A stretch of DNA of 22,026 nt from Rodentolepis nana (lineage: Eukaryota; Platyhelminthes; Cestoda; Cyclophyllidea; Hymenolepididae), in contig UZAE01000511.1 in NCBI GenBank assembly GCA_900617975.1, positions 1 to 22,026 on the forward strand, read 5' to 3'. A model generated the notes under the pieces. That model saw only the letters and a program-made list of their open reading frames with translations, was not told the DNA's origin and did no database searches. Positions 13,201 through 20,193 of this stretch are shown here, in pieces. Position numbers and translations under genes: made by a program. Every line of letters starts with the position of its first letter. The stretch's first letter is position 1.

Positions 13201-14639
13201 CTTTTCGGGAAATGACAACTATTTGGGGGAAAATGTTGCATTTACGCATTAGACTTACAGCACATTTCATCAGTAAAGAGGAATGGAGAAAAGGGACTTA
13301 CTGGGAGTGCCTAAAGGAGAATGGAAGCTGAAGCAAGTTACAAATCACTGAGTATTTGTAAACCATCTGTGAGTATGAGCTATCATCGTTAGTATGCTGT
13401 CGAGCAACAGAGGATCCAGGGAGATCTATTCAATGAAGCAAAAAAACGGAGATTAGAAATTAATATCTTAAAAAAGACCTTAAAGCAATGCCATTTACCA
13501 AGACGAAGATCAGGAAGGCTATGAGCACGTAGATACAATTCACATGGTTCGGCCAAATCACGAATAATTGCAATGTCATGATCTGTAGCATGGAAATGCC
13601 TAGAATAAAATCAAGCAAAATGAAAAATGCGCCATAAATGGTAACTTATGTAAATTATACAGAGACAAGTTACTGCATAGAGGGTTTGAAAGTTGAAGAA
13701 GGACTAAGAGGCAAATGAAACGGATTCATTAGTAGGTTGAATGCAAATAAAAAGAAAAGAGCATTTGAAAAGCAAGAGTGTACTACCAAAGTGCCTACTA
13801 TGAGAGCCTGGTGCAACATAAACTCAACAAAATTTTGTTTAAAACCACGAGAATGCCACAAAATCCTTCTATGTTTAAGAGAGACTGCATTCTAATGTTA
13901 GTAAGTGTGCTCATATATTTGTAATGGATAAAAGATTGTGATCCCGCATGAATTATTTCCGATTTCATCATTTCAAGCTATTGCTACGTCAATCGCTTAA
14001 AGGAGGAACTCACAGTGCTTGATTCTCATAAGGGTCATTGGCGTTAGAAGCGCCATAGATTAGGTCATCCTCACTATCGACATCGGATTCAAATCCTATC
14101 ACCTTTCAAAAGTGACTCTGTACGAGGAGCAATGCATATTCGTCGCACCTAATAAGGCGAGAAACAAGGAACCCAAACCTCCTGCATAAGACTACCCACT
14201 CTACCTGTGGAATAATATAATGCATACTGCCGTAATTACCATAAATAACCAATTACCTTTCAGATACTTCAGCTCTTTTCGAGTCGCTATTACAAAACAA
14301 TTAAAAATAAAGACGAAATAAAATATAGGCAACTCATTTCCTTTACTCTTTTAAATAAGGTCTCGAAATATAAATATTAAGAGCCCTTTATCAAAAAAAA
14401 TAATTTACTAAGTGAAGGGGCTCACGAAGGAATAAATGAAAGTCTAAAAGGCATATAAAGCTAGCAACTATAACTTGCGCAGCCTATATTACTGATAAAT
14501 TATAAGTAAAAAATGTGCATTTTAGTTATGCATTAAGTTAAAACTACTGGTCCTATTTAGTTTCGGTTTATGAAATAAACCCAGTAACAAATCCAATCGT
14601 AGAGCTGTAGTAGAGTTCTGATAAAAACATTTGGCTCAT
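3939..14639 (-). CDS. TGS1: Trimethylguanosine synthase (TGS1), multi-exon gene
   Basis: TGS1 enzymes transfer two methyl groups from S-adenosylmethionine to the N2 of an m7G cap, giving the 2,2,7-trimethylguanosine cap of snRNAs, snoRNAs and, in trans-splicing animals, spliced-leader RNA. The core exons are 13499-13599, 10009-10194, 8617-8769, 4868-5179 and 3939-4252, all with GT donors and AG acceptors. Exons 14014-14095, 14257-14286 and 14581-14639 are increasingly uncertain. Introns between core exons range from about 0.6 to 3.4 kb. Joined phases are consistent and no internal stop appears. In the ATG-14639 model the product is about 404 residues. Visible motifs in order are IPPEL, LEKYWRQRYRFF, FDEGI, REGLFSVTPE, LDLFTGVGGSC (motif I), NAEVYGVADKIEFICSDAF, SPPWGGPEY and YLPRNTNA, all close to the human enzyme as I recall it. 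The long human N-terminal region is largely missing unless the upstream micro-exons belong to this gene. Identity of the core is near certain; the 5' end is not. Confidence 0.93.
4253..4867 (-). other. TGS1 intron (phase 1)
   Basis: This is a 615-base AT-rich intron with donor gtattg and acceptor catttcag. No other feature was seen. Confidence 0.85.
4868..5179 (-). CDS. TGS1: TGS1 exon: SAM-binding and cap-binding core
   Basis: This 312-bp exon (phase 1 in, phase 1 out) carries most of the methyltransferase fold. The acceptor is gtttttctag, the donor GCAG/gtattg. In order it encodes VVTVDFSKQMIEMARKNAEV, whose aspartate follows the second Rossmann strand, then YGVADKIEFICSDAF, which contacts the adenine side of SAM, then ILASPPWGGPEY, the family's motif IV with the tryptophan that stacks on m7G, and finally VALYLPRNTNA. 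The key SPPWGG residues are intact, which argues for an active enzyme rather than a pseudogene. Confidence 0.95.
5180..8616 (-). other. TGS1 intron, 3.4 kb (phase 1)
   Basis: The intron contains an ATTA tandem run near 5279-5297, a C20 run at 6397-6416 and GA microsatellites near 7992-8006 and 8410-8423. Short ORFs inside it show no recognisable protein. Confidence 0.85.
6397..6416. repeat. Poly-C run, 20 bases
   Basis: An uninterrupted C run, so G20 on the TGS1 coding strand and transcript. It is likely length-variable and error-prone in sequencing, and could form G-quadruplexes in the nascent RNA. Confidence 0.9.
8617..8769 (-). CDS. TGS1: TGS1 exon: SVTPE segment and SAM motif I
   Basis: The 153-bp exon has acceptor ctattcctttag and a consensus donor AAAG/gtaagt. 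It is phase 1 in and phase 1 out. It encodes EGLFSVTPEVLAIHHARR, the segment preceding the Rossmann fold, and VALDLFTGVGGSCIQLALAG, the glycine-rich SAM-binding motif I (human VDAFCGVGGNTIQFAL). Joining to the next exon gives AGFK-VVTVD with no phase conflict. A 3.4-kb intron separates it from that exon. Confidence 0.95.
8770..10008 (-). other. TGS1 intron (phase 1)
   Basis: A 1.2-kb AT-rich intron with donor gtaaat and acceptor ttcctttag. No other feature was seen. Confidence 0.85.
10009..10194 (-). CDS. TGS1: TGS1 exon: N-terminal lobe of the catalytic domain
   Basis: The 186-bp exon has acceptor ttataattatttag and donor CGCG/gtaaat. It encodes NSHNYFDHFTNFNGDRILCF, then SYIPPELIGHDLSSM, then DLEKYWRQRYRFFRLFDEG and IHIDR. 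The PPE-to-KYW-x-QRYR-x-F stretch matches the human segment around PPEI and KYWAQRYRLF that begins the conserved catalytic region. A methionine at 10083-10081 lies just before the KYW motif and could start a shorter protein, but the upstream exons join in phase, so I treat it as internal. Confidence 0.92.
10195..13498 (-). other. TGS1 intron, 3.3 kb (phase 1)
   Basis: The intron contains a C14 run at 10379-10392 and a GA run near 11770-11780. The flanking exons join in phase without needing another exon, though a symmetric one could be hidden. Confidence 0.7.
10379..10392. repeat. Poly-C run, 14 bases
   Basis: This is a second uninterrupted C run, also giving a G tract on the TGS1 coding strand, inside the 3.3-kb intron. 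Confidence 0.9.
13499..13599 (-). CDS. TGS1: TGS1 upstream exon, about 33 codons
   Basis: The exon has acceptor gattttattctag and donor CTTG/gtaaat. It encodes HFHATDHDIAIIRDLAEP, then CELYLRAHSLPDLRL. Its last G plus AT of the next exon makes an aspartate codon. The upstream exon ending in CT completes a leucine codon with its first G. Only this frame gives phases compatible with both neighbours. The sequence is not conserved enough for me to match it to a named region of TGS1, so its assignment rests on phase and splice sites. Confidence 0.75.
13600..14013 (-). other. TGS1 intron (phase 2)
   Basis: A 414-base intron with a consensus gtgagt donor and ttattctag acceptor. Nothing else was seen. 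Confidence 0.7.
14014..14095 (-). CDS. TGS1: TGS1 acidic N-terminal exon
   Basis: The exon ends at a consensus donor (GCACT/gtgagt) and encodes FESDVDSEDDLIYGASNAND then PYENQA. The acidic DSEDD run is typical of TGS1 N-terminal regions. The acceptor is uncertain. Using the AG at 14097-14096 gives an 82-bp exon (phase 1 in). Using the AG at 14075-14074 gives a 60-bp exon from 14073 (phase 2 in). Neither has a strong pyrimidine tract. The choice decides which frame the 30-bp exon at 14257-14286 uses. Confidence 0.65.
14257..14286 (-). CDS. 30-bp micro-exon, two open frames
   Basis: The micro-exon has a strong acceptor (aattgttttgtaatag) and donor (GAAAG/gtaatt). Two readings are open. Phase 1 gives TRKELKYLK, joining the 82-bp form of the next exon as KGFESD. 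Phase 2 gives DSKRAEVSE, joining the 60-bp form as SEDDLIYG. The third frame has a stop. Phase 2 is also the phase of the upstream micro-exon series. It is probably part of TGS1, but its membership and frame are open. Confidence 0.55.
14581..14639 (-). CDS. TGS1: Candidate first coding exon of TGS1
   Basis: The frame from ATG at 14639 reads MSQMFLSELYYSSTIGFVT and ends with GG before gtttat, a weak donor, leaving phase 2. It joins the 30-bp exon in its DSKRAEVSE frame. An AG lies two bases before the ATG (tttcgaag/CT-ATG), which could be a trans-splice acceptor. Alternatively the excellent acceptor tgtttttatcag at 14618 makes a 37-bp exon 14581-14617 reading NSTTALRLDLLL, phase 0 to 1. That form would tie the gene to the upstream phase-0 micro-exons. 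Either use is unproven. Confidence 0.3.
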
Positions 14640-14657
14640 AGCTTCGAAATTTTGTAC

Positions 14658-14663
14658 TTTATT
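14658..14663 (-). terminator. AATAAA poly(A) signal between the two candidate genes
   Basis: A canonical AATAAA on the minus strand lies about 215 bases past the candidate stop at 14879. It is only about 20 bases ahead of the candidate TGS1 ATG at 14639. That would suit polyadenylation of the upstream gene, but the hexamer is common in AT-rich DNA. Confidence 0.3.
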
Positions 14664-14878
14664 AATCTTGACTGCTAAGGGGAAAAAGTCATCTGAAGTG
14701 GTTGATCAATCATCCGGACTAACAAACTTGACAATAAAATTCTAACACAATTAACATAAATGCTCTCGGTACAAATGAGGCAAATCCTAAAATTTGGATA
14801 TTGAAATACTAGATCATGAAACAGTGGAGCACACTCGGTGGGTGAAAAAACTTACAAGCTAATTTCTAAGGACATATA

Positions 14879-14899
14879 TTAGAGGAATATTTTGAATCC
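14879..14899 (-). CDS. Possible terminal exon of the micro-exon gene
   Basis: After the acceptor tatattttctaattag, frame 0 reads GFKIFL then TAA at 14881-14879, fitting the phase-0 end of the preceding exon. Nothing else marks it as coding. If it is used, the micro-exon gene is separate from TGS1. Confidence 0.25.
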   Translation of the reverse strand, partial: GFKIFL

Positions 14900-17800
14900 C
14901 TAATTAGAAAATATATCCTTCTAAAAAATATTCTTCTAATAGCAAAATGTGAGTGTCTAGAATGCCTAAGATGTACAGTCAGAGATCAGACAGATATAAG
15001 CAGTTAATTTTTGCTCGAAAATACATACTGCAAAACATAGAAGAGGAATTGAAAAAAAAATTGCTAAAGCTAATGTATTCAATCATAGTGTTCATTAAAA
15101 ATCATCTTTCAGAGCTCTATTTTCTAAGGGGAAATATATTACCAAGGTGGTAAGTTCCAAGTTACGCATAATCTGAAAAAGGATGCAGAAGTCCCTTAAA
15201 GCAACAAAATTTATGGCGATGAAAATAAATAAGTAGCAACGATGGACAGAATTTAAAGGAATTCCATGGACGAAATAGGCCTGAAGGATACATAGCAATA
15301 AAAACAAAGTTATTATTAAATTTACGGAATTCTCCCACATCTGAAGAAAAGTAATGCCAAAAAGTAAAAAAAAGATTAAACTCAGCACCACTTTAACAGA
15401 TTGAAAATAAAAAATAATTATACCTTCGTTGTAGTCTCCACGGAATCAAGGAACTTCAAGAAAACGAAACAAATGAAAATATATCATCAAACCGAAATCA
15501 TCCTTTCCTCAAATTCTTCATTGTGAATTATAGCCAAGAAAATAGCGCAAAAGAAACACCTGCTTATGTCATGCGACGATGAAGTTTACAAATCAAAACA
15601 GCTAATTCATTTTTCGCCAGTTGCAATATATGACATACCCTCATATCAAACAAACTAGGACGGTTTTGGGATAAATTTGGCCAATGGAGAACATATAACT
15701 GACAAGCTTCATTACCGAGAATATAGAATTCATCAAGCATTTCAATTGAATAACGATCAAAACTAAGCTTCGAAAGTCTATAGAGCATTTAAATATCTCA
15801 GACGACGATTAAATTGATAACACTGTGGCCTGAAGAGACATAAATGAAAGGCAAAGATAATATGTTAGGCTGTGCGACAAGACTTCAGACTTCAAACGAT
15901 AAGGTTGAAAATAATCAAAGGAGCAATACTGAATGAAAGGAAATAGAGGAAAATAGGAGCTTTGAAGTCAGTAAGTAGTAAAACTGCCTATTGAGCTCAC
16001 TATTGTTATTGCCTGGATCGCGTAGGCTGCTTAGTGCAACGTGGGACTATTCTGCTTGCGAACAAAAAACTCTGGAGGATAACAATAAACCCAAGTGATC
16101 GATAGGCACTGGAAGTTGTGAACACGAATGCGCACAGTAAAATATGCAATGAATTGTGAAATTTGGATTTTGGAAGGTGGAATATCTACGGAGTAAAAAT
16201 TTTGCAGTACAAAAATTGGATATAGCAAGAAATTTTCAAAGATATTGACTTTGTTCCCAACAACTTTTCGACCCCAACCCCACCCCACCTCCACTTTGCC
16301 ACTTAGGGGGCTTGCTTTTACCCCTTTAGTTGACTACCGTTAGCGAACCATTGCATTTTTTCTTGCCTGGAATAGCAAAAAATCGATAGACAAGTGTCCG
16401 ATAAGAAGGGAAATCGATAAACCAATTAAAGATGGAAAGAAGAGTGGTGTGTAGAGCAAAGTGAAGGGACCAGAAACACAAATAATGCAGGTTAAGGGGA
16501 ACAAATTTGTGAGTAATTTTAATTCACTAGGTTTAGATCAGTAGAAAACAATTTTACTCCTACGTTAGAGCAAAAGCAGCTAATATATTTCTGATCCTGC
16601 ACACCTTTTGCATTCATATTTTCTTTTAAAATCACTAAAATTGGGCAGATTGAGGTGAGGGAGAAAGTGGACATTATATACACATTGCAGAAATTATACC
16701 TTCTTCGTAATTTCGGTAACTTTTTATACCTGAAATAATAAAACATATACAAGTGACCTAGAATCTATTAGCTTAAGTATAGCAAAGACTTGGAGTCAAT
16801 TCCTCGGTGAAAGAATGCTGTAGTGTTAGGTTAAAAGACTATGTAGAATTGAAAAGTGTAGTTAAGAAGCAAAATAATAAAGCCATCGTTTTTTCAAGTA
16901 ATCCTCAAGAGAAATAAATTTTTTTATTGAACTAAAATAATTAACCAAGAGAAGCCAAGCGAAAATCAGGTTAGAGTCGAAAAAAACCTATCTTGGTCCA
17001 CAGTAATATACTCCAAAAAACTGTGATTTACTTTCCAAGGAAATTGGGATACTGATAGATACCTTAATTAGAGCAGTTACCTTTGTTCAATCTCCTTTAA
17101 AGCTCCAGCAACTTCTTGCGAGTTTGATCTTGAATAAAGCATCAAACATGTAAGTAAAAGGCACTTGAAAAAAGGCGTTGGTGATTTGTCACTATAGCGA
17201 TTTTTGTGCATTGTTACAATTTACTCGTCATACAGCTGGAAAAAACCAGATTCACTGGCAGAAGCAAAAGCTTAATGTGAGTTAATTACCGTTTATCCGA
17301 ATTTACAGAAATTTCAGTCAAGTTTGATCTCAAATAAAGAATTATGAGCATAAATATAAGTAGGATGCAATTATCCCAAGGGAAAGTAGACATTGAAAAT
17401 ACTATAAGGGCAAGTAAAATAATGAACAAAATTAGTTGCCCCCAATTTTCCCAAATAGACATTCGCAAGCACACTAGTCCCCACCAAATTAATGTCTTCT
17501 GGAAGGCAATTGATATAAAACAAATAAAGATACCGCTAATGGGAGGCACATAAAACTCTATTTCCTAATAACTTAACGAATGACAATTCTCTATGATCAC
17601 AAATAGAGCAAAGAACTATTTACCGATTGTTTGAATTCAAATTTGAAGGTGAACTCAAACTGGCGGGTGAAAAGAAAGAAGAACAAAATCATCACATAAT
17701 GGGCAAGCAACTCCAGAGCAAAGCCAAATGAGAAGAGCTAAGTTACGTATATCGGAAGTGCCTTTGATCCGAAATAAATAAGCAGTTTTCAAGAAATAAA

Positions 17801-18807
17801 AAGTATTAAACAAATGGAATTAAAATAGCCTATTGTTATTTAAGAACGGGTTCTAGTGAATACGCTCATAAGGGTTTTTTGAATGTGCAAGACATTTTGA
17901 TTCAAATGGGAGCTTAGCAAGATCGCGGGATGGGTGATGGTTAAGGTTTAAGACGATTAATCTTACAAATATAAACCTCGCCATCCAACAGAGCAGGGTT
18001 TATCAGCACATTATTTTATCTGTCTTCGACCAAACAGCCAAAAACAGAATGAGAATAAACCTCAAATTGTTACTAGAACAAAGAGGGAAAAGTTGGCAAT
18101 TCTTTCAGGATTTCCTGGTTAATTGTTGATGTTTGCTGTCCGAATTGATAAGTACAAAAAAATTTTCAAGGCTGCCTTAGAAAAAACTTGAATGTACAGT
18201 CGTGTGAGAAGAGATCCCTCTGCCAGTCAGAAATTGAGTTTATGCAAAGTGGAATAACATAGATTGCACTTAAAGACTAAGCTTAGATAGACAATAAACC
18301 CATTACACCATTATATCATAATTTCGAGAGAATTTCAAGTGTACAAGAGGATTTCGCTAAAGGATTATTGAGGTTTAGTTAAAGCTCATTTCAGAATTAT
18401 TCGATAGAGAAGAGTGAGAGCACGCATTTTCAAAGGGTTCTATCTGAACAAAGAGCAAAACGTTTGAATACTTTAGCTCAACCAATTGTCTTTTCCCAAC
18501 TTATTTGAATGCAAATTAAGTTGCTTATTGGCTACCCGAAGGTATTAAAGGAATTGAAGTGCATTGGCTTCGGATAGCATTACCAGAAGAAAATGAAAAA
18601 GCATTAAATAACTCAACAACATAGATCTACAAAATAGACCTATTTAATTACTATTACAGTAACGAGATGACAAGTAAGAGGATACCAAAATGGGCATGTA
18701 TGTATACTTTTGAGCAAGACGAATTAATTCAAAAAAAAATACAAAAAAAATTAAAGGAAATCAAAGACCAAAACTACCTAGTGTTTGCCTCTACTCGATT
18801 TATTCGT
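14879..18807 (-). CDS. Unrecognised micro-exon gene or micro-exon 5' region of TGS1
   Basis: A run of small exons with canonical splice sites occupies this span on the minus strand. From high to low coordinates they are 18778-18807 (30 bp), 17624-17659 (36 or 30), 17290-17328 (39), 17081-17128 (48), 16700-16729 (30), 16322-16366 (45), 15639-15777 (139), 15424-15453 (30), 15326-15340 (15) and 15143-15172 (30), with a possible terminal exon at 14879-14899. The first seven join in the 139-bp exon's frame without a stop. They encode a Ser/Asn-rich start, a charged, possibly coiled-coil middle (EVAGALKEIEQR, YKKLPKLRRR) and a more hydrophobic end (LGNEACQLYVLHWPNL). I recognise no family and see no signal peptide. 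It may be a separate gene or an N-terminal extension of TGS1. Confidence 0.5.
15143..15172 (-). CDS. Micro-exon, 30 bp, phase 0 to 0
   Basis: The acceptor ctgcatcctttttcag is strong; the donor is CTTG/gtaata. Frame 0 reads IMRNLELTTL. Phase 2 is also open (LCVTWNLPP), so the frame rests on the neighbours. Confidence 0.45.
15326..15340 (-). CDS. 15-bp micro-exon, phase 0 to 0
   Basis: The acceptor ggcattacttttcttcag and donor TTCC/gtaaat surround only 15 bases, reading MWENS in frame 0. The exon is symmetric, so it could be skipped without changing frame. Confidence 0.35.
15424..15453 (-). CDS. Micro-exon, 30 bp, phase 0 to 0
   Basis: The acceptor is ttcgttttcttgaag, the donor GAAG/gtataa. 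Frame 0 reads FLDSVETTTK and fits the phase-0 end of the 139-bp exon. The phase-2 frame is also open (SLIPWRLQ) but does not fit. Confidence 0.45.
15639..15777 (-). CDS. Largest exon of the series, 139 bp, phase 2 to 0
   Basis: The acceptor is aaatgctctatag, the donor GAGG/gtatgt. It encodes 46 residues: LSKLSFDRYSIEMLDEFY, then ILGNEACQLYVLHWPNL, then SQNRPSLFDMR. The amino-acid mix (WPNL, D-E, aromatics) looks coding, not random AT-rich sequence. A second AG within the exon (gcttgtcag at 15699-15698) could act as an internal acceptor giving a 60-bp phase-0 exon. No family was recognised. Confidence 0.55.
16322..16366 (-). CDS. Micro-exon, 45 bp, phase 2 to 2
   Basis: The acceptor tttttgctattccag is among the best in the window; the donor is AGGG/gtaaaa. 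The phase-2 reading is QEKMQWFANGSQLK, and GG+A (Gly) joins it to the 139-bp exon. Frame 0 has a stop. Confidence 0.6.
16700..16729 (-). CDS. Micro-exon, 30 bp, phase 2 to 2
   Basis: The acceptor gttttattatttcag and donor GAAG/gtataa bound a 30-bp exon reading YKKLPKLRR, very basic. The frame-0 reading has an immediate TAA. Phase 1 is also open (IKSYRNYEE), but phase 2 fits both neighbours. Confidence 0.55.
17081..17128 (-). CDS. Micro-exon, 48 bp, phase 2 to 2
   Basis: The acceptor is gctttattcaag, the donor AAAG/gtaact. The phase-2 frame reads SNSQEVAGALKEIEQ, with AG+G (Arg) at the next junction. Frame 0 ends in TGA. Helical, charged content suggests the start of a coiled coil continued by the next two exons. 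Confidence 0.6.
17290..17328 (-). CDS. Micro-exon, 39 bp, phase 2 to 2
   Basis: The acceptor is tctttatttgag, the donor AACG/gtaatt. It reads SNLTEISVNSDK, with the split codon CG+A (Arg) at the junction to 17128. Its 5' boundary, including the intron end and the first bases ATCAAACT, closely matches that of the exon at 17081-17128, pointing to exon duplication. Confidence 0.55.
17624..17659 (-). CDS. Micro-exon with tandem acceptors, 36 or 30 bp
   Basis: The pyrimidine-rich tract gttcttctttcttttcacc precedes two AGs six bases apart, giving start 17659 (LSSPSNLNSNN) or 17653 (SPSNLNSNN). Both keep phase 2 to 2. The donor is ATCG/gtaaat. Tandem acceptors would give a two-residue length polymorphism without a frameshift. 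Confidence 0.5.
17747..17768 (-). pseudogene. Degenerate copy of the SN-type micro-exon
   Basis: The sequence tttatttcgg-ATCAAAG resembles tttattcaag-ATCAAAC and tttatttgag-ATCAAAC at the 5' edges of the two intact exons, but here the acceptor AG has become GG. It is followed by a donor-like gtaact. A cryptic AG at 17763-17762 could still give a 15-bp phase-2 exon (HFRY). Confidence 0.3.
18778..18807 (-). CDS. Micro-exon, 30 bp, phase 2 to 2
   Basis: The acceptor aatttttcttcgtgcag is very strong; the donor is CTAG/gtagtt. Only phase 2 is fully open, reading RINRVEANT with AG left over. The other two frames contain TAA or end in TAG. Joining to 17659 gives NTSLSSPSN. Confidence 0.45.
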   Translation of the reverse strand, partial: TNKSSRGKH

Positions 18808-19057
18808 CTGCACGAAGAAAAATTTACCATAAGTAGACAATGCAAATGAATAGAGATCGATTAAATAAAATGCATGTTTCGTCAACAAATGTTGATAAAA
18901 AACAGATTTTAGGATTTATAATCAGCATAAATACAAAGAAAGACAGTTGAGATCAAATAATGCGCAATTTCGTGAATAAATGATAATTGCGCGCAAAACT
19001 ACGTGTTAAGATCATACGTATTAATAAGAGTAGTACATTTTTTACTCTAGAATTTAA
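18808..19057. other. AT-rich spacer before repeat copy 1
   Basis: Apart from the doubtful 42-bp exon at 19003-19044, nothing was supported. Confidence 0.3.
19003..19044 (-). CDS. Possible 42-bp micro-exon, phase 2 to 2
   Basis: The acceptor tttaaattctagag and donor CAC/gtagtt give a phase-2 reading KKCTTLINTYDLN. It uses the same gtagtttt donor as the exon at 18778 and would join it in phase. The acceptor is mediocre and the segment lies beside a repeat. Confidence 0.2.
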
Positions 19058-19764
19058 ACAATGCCAAATTACATAGAAAATGGACTTCTGAAAGGAAAGA
19101 AAAACGAGAAAAGTTACAGAAAGTCCAGAGCGCTGTCAAAAAATTTCCACAAATAGGGGACATTTACCGATGCCGCATATTGCCCGGTACGGATGAGCTA
19201 AAATAGAATGACAATAGCGTTATGAACCGCCTGTTTAAAGAAATTCTATGGCAAGGAAAGCTAGCAAATCAGGTGAACACCTTTGATGAGCACGACTTAG
19301 TACGCTCTGTGAAGTTAAATACTGTGGCCTGCCTCAACGCTTACTTCGCCTAAATTTCATGATGAGATACACGTGGCTAGATATATCACACACACTTCTG
19401 TTCTTTACGCTTGCGCAAACCCTAATGTTATCTTCCTATCGGCATCAACTCAAGTTGGCTCGTGGAATAAGAAATAAAGGGTCATGGAACCACAAGCAAA
19501 TTCAAATCTCATTATACGATAGTGACATTTTCACTATTTGCATTGAAAACCATCCATCAACAAAAATGAGCTCTTCAAGAATTAACAACAAACGTCCAGG
19601 ACCAGGTGGTGGGGATGAGAACTTGCCCGAAATGGAAGCCTGCATTTCATCGATACGTTCGTTGTGCGAACAATGATCACCTTCATTTGCTGCATTAACT
19701 CTGAGAGCAAACTCACAAAAAGCCGACTAACAATAAGAATAAAGACAACGCAAGGATAGCCCGA
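19058..19764 (+). repeat. Interspersed repeat, copy 1
   Basis: This block aligns by eye with 21134-22026 in the same orientation, at moderate identity with small indels. Shared landmarks include CAAATTAC-TAGAAAA, GGATGAGCTAAAATAGAATG, GGAAAGCTAGC, CGCTCTGT, GGCTCGTGGA and AGATGGTGGGG-like sequence. Traces of coding sequence run on the plus strand. One short frame, 19222-19353, is intact and reads MNRLFKEILWQGKLANQVNT followed by FDEHDLVRSVKLNTV. I do not recognise the element. Confidence 0.65.
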
Positions 19765-20175
19765 AAGCAATTCAAAGCTCGAAGGACTAGTCATGAACAG
19801 AAACATTGCTAGGGGGGAGGGGGGGGGCATAGGACATCTTGTCTCGAGCAGTGCATACAGGAGTTAGAGACTGCTCCAATACACAGGTACTACTAATAAA
19901 GGGGAGAGAGAGAGGGAGGGGCAACACAAAGGTCACTGACTTATTGTCACAAGTCAAGGAGAAAAAAGAAGACAAATAGACCTTGACTATTAGAGCAACA
20001 TTACCCTCGCATTACAAAGTATGGTGCAGGTGCATCTGACCTATTAATAGGGAAATACACCATTACATTTCGAAAGGACCAAATCCGAACCATGATACAA
20101 TCACGAAAAATAGCACTGAAAGATTAGCGACACAGTTTTGCAAGGCAGTAAGAGGAAATGGGACACACAAATTAC

Positions 20176-20193
20176 CGAATCTCGCGATGATGT
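20176..20193 (-). CDS. Possible 18-bp micro-exon, phase 2 to 2
   Basis: The acceptor atttttctttataaag and donor TTCG/gtaatt bound 18 bases reading HHREI in phase 2, or TSSRDS in phase 0. An exon this short cannot be judged from sequence alone. Confidence 0.18.

Noticed and set aside
14856..14899. A 44-bp exon between a good acceptor and a perfect gtaagt donor
   Set aside because: All three frames contain a stop, so it cannot be an internal coding exon. Only its first 21 bases are kept as a possible terminal exon.
16001..16026. Possible exon reading LRDPGNNN before gtgagc
   Set aside because: Its phases (2 to 1) do not fit the exons on either side.
16031..16294. 87-residue open frame on the minus strand
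   Set aside because: No splice sites tie it to the exon series, the composition is that of AT-rich noise, and no family is recognisable.
18307..18356. Possible 50-bp exon reading RNPLVHLKFSRNYDIM
   Set aside because: The only open frame is phase 0 to 2, which conflicts with the phase-2 exon upstream. It could be an alternative 5' exon but is unsupported.
19359..19676. 105-residue plus-strand open frame as an active gene
   Set aside because: It lies in a repeat whose other copy has the matching residues in a broken context. It is better described as a remnant.
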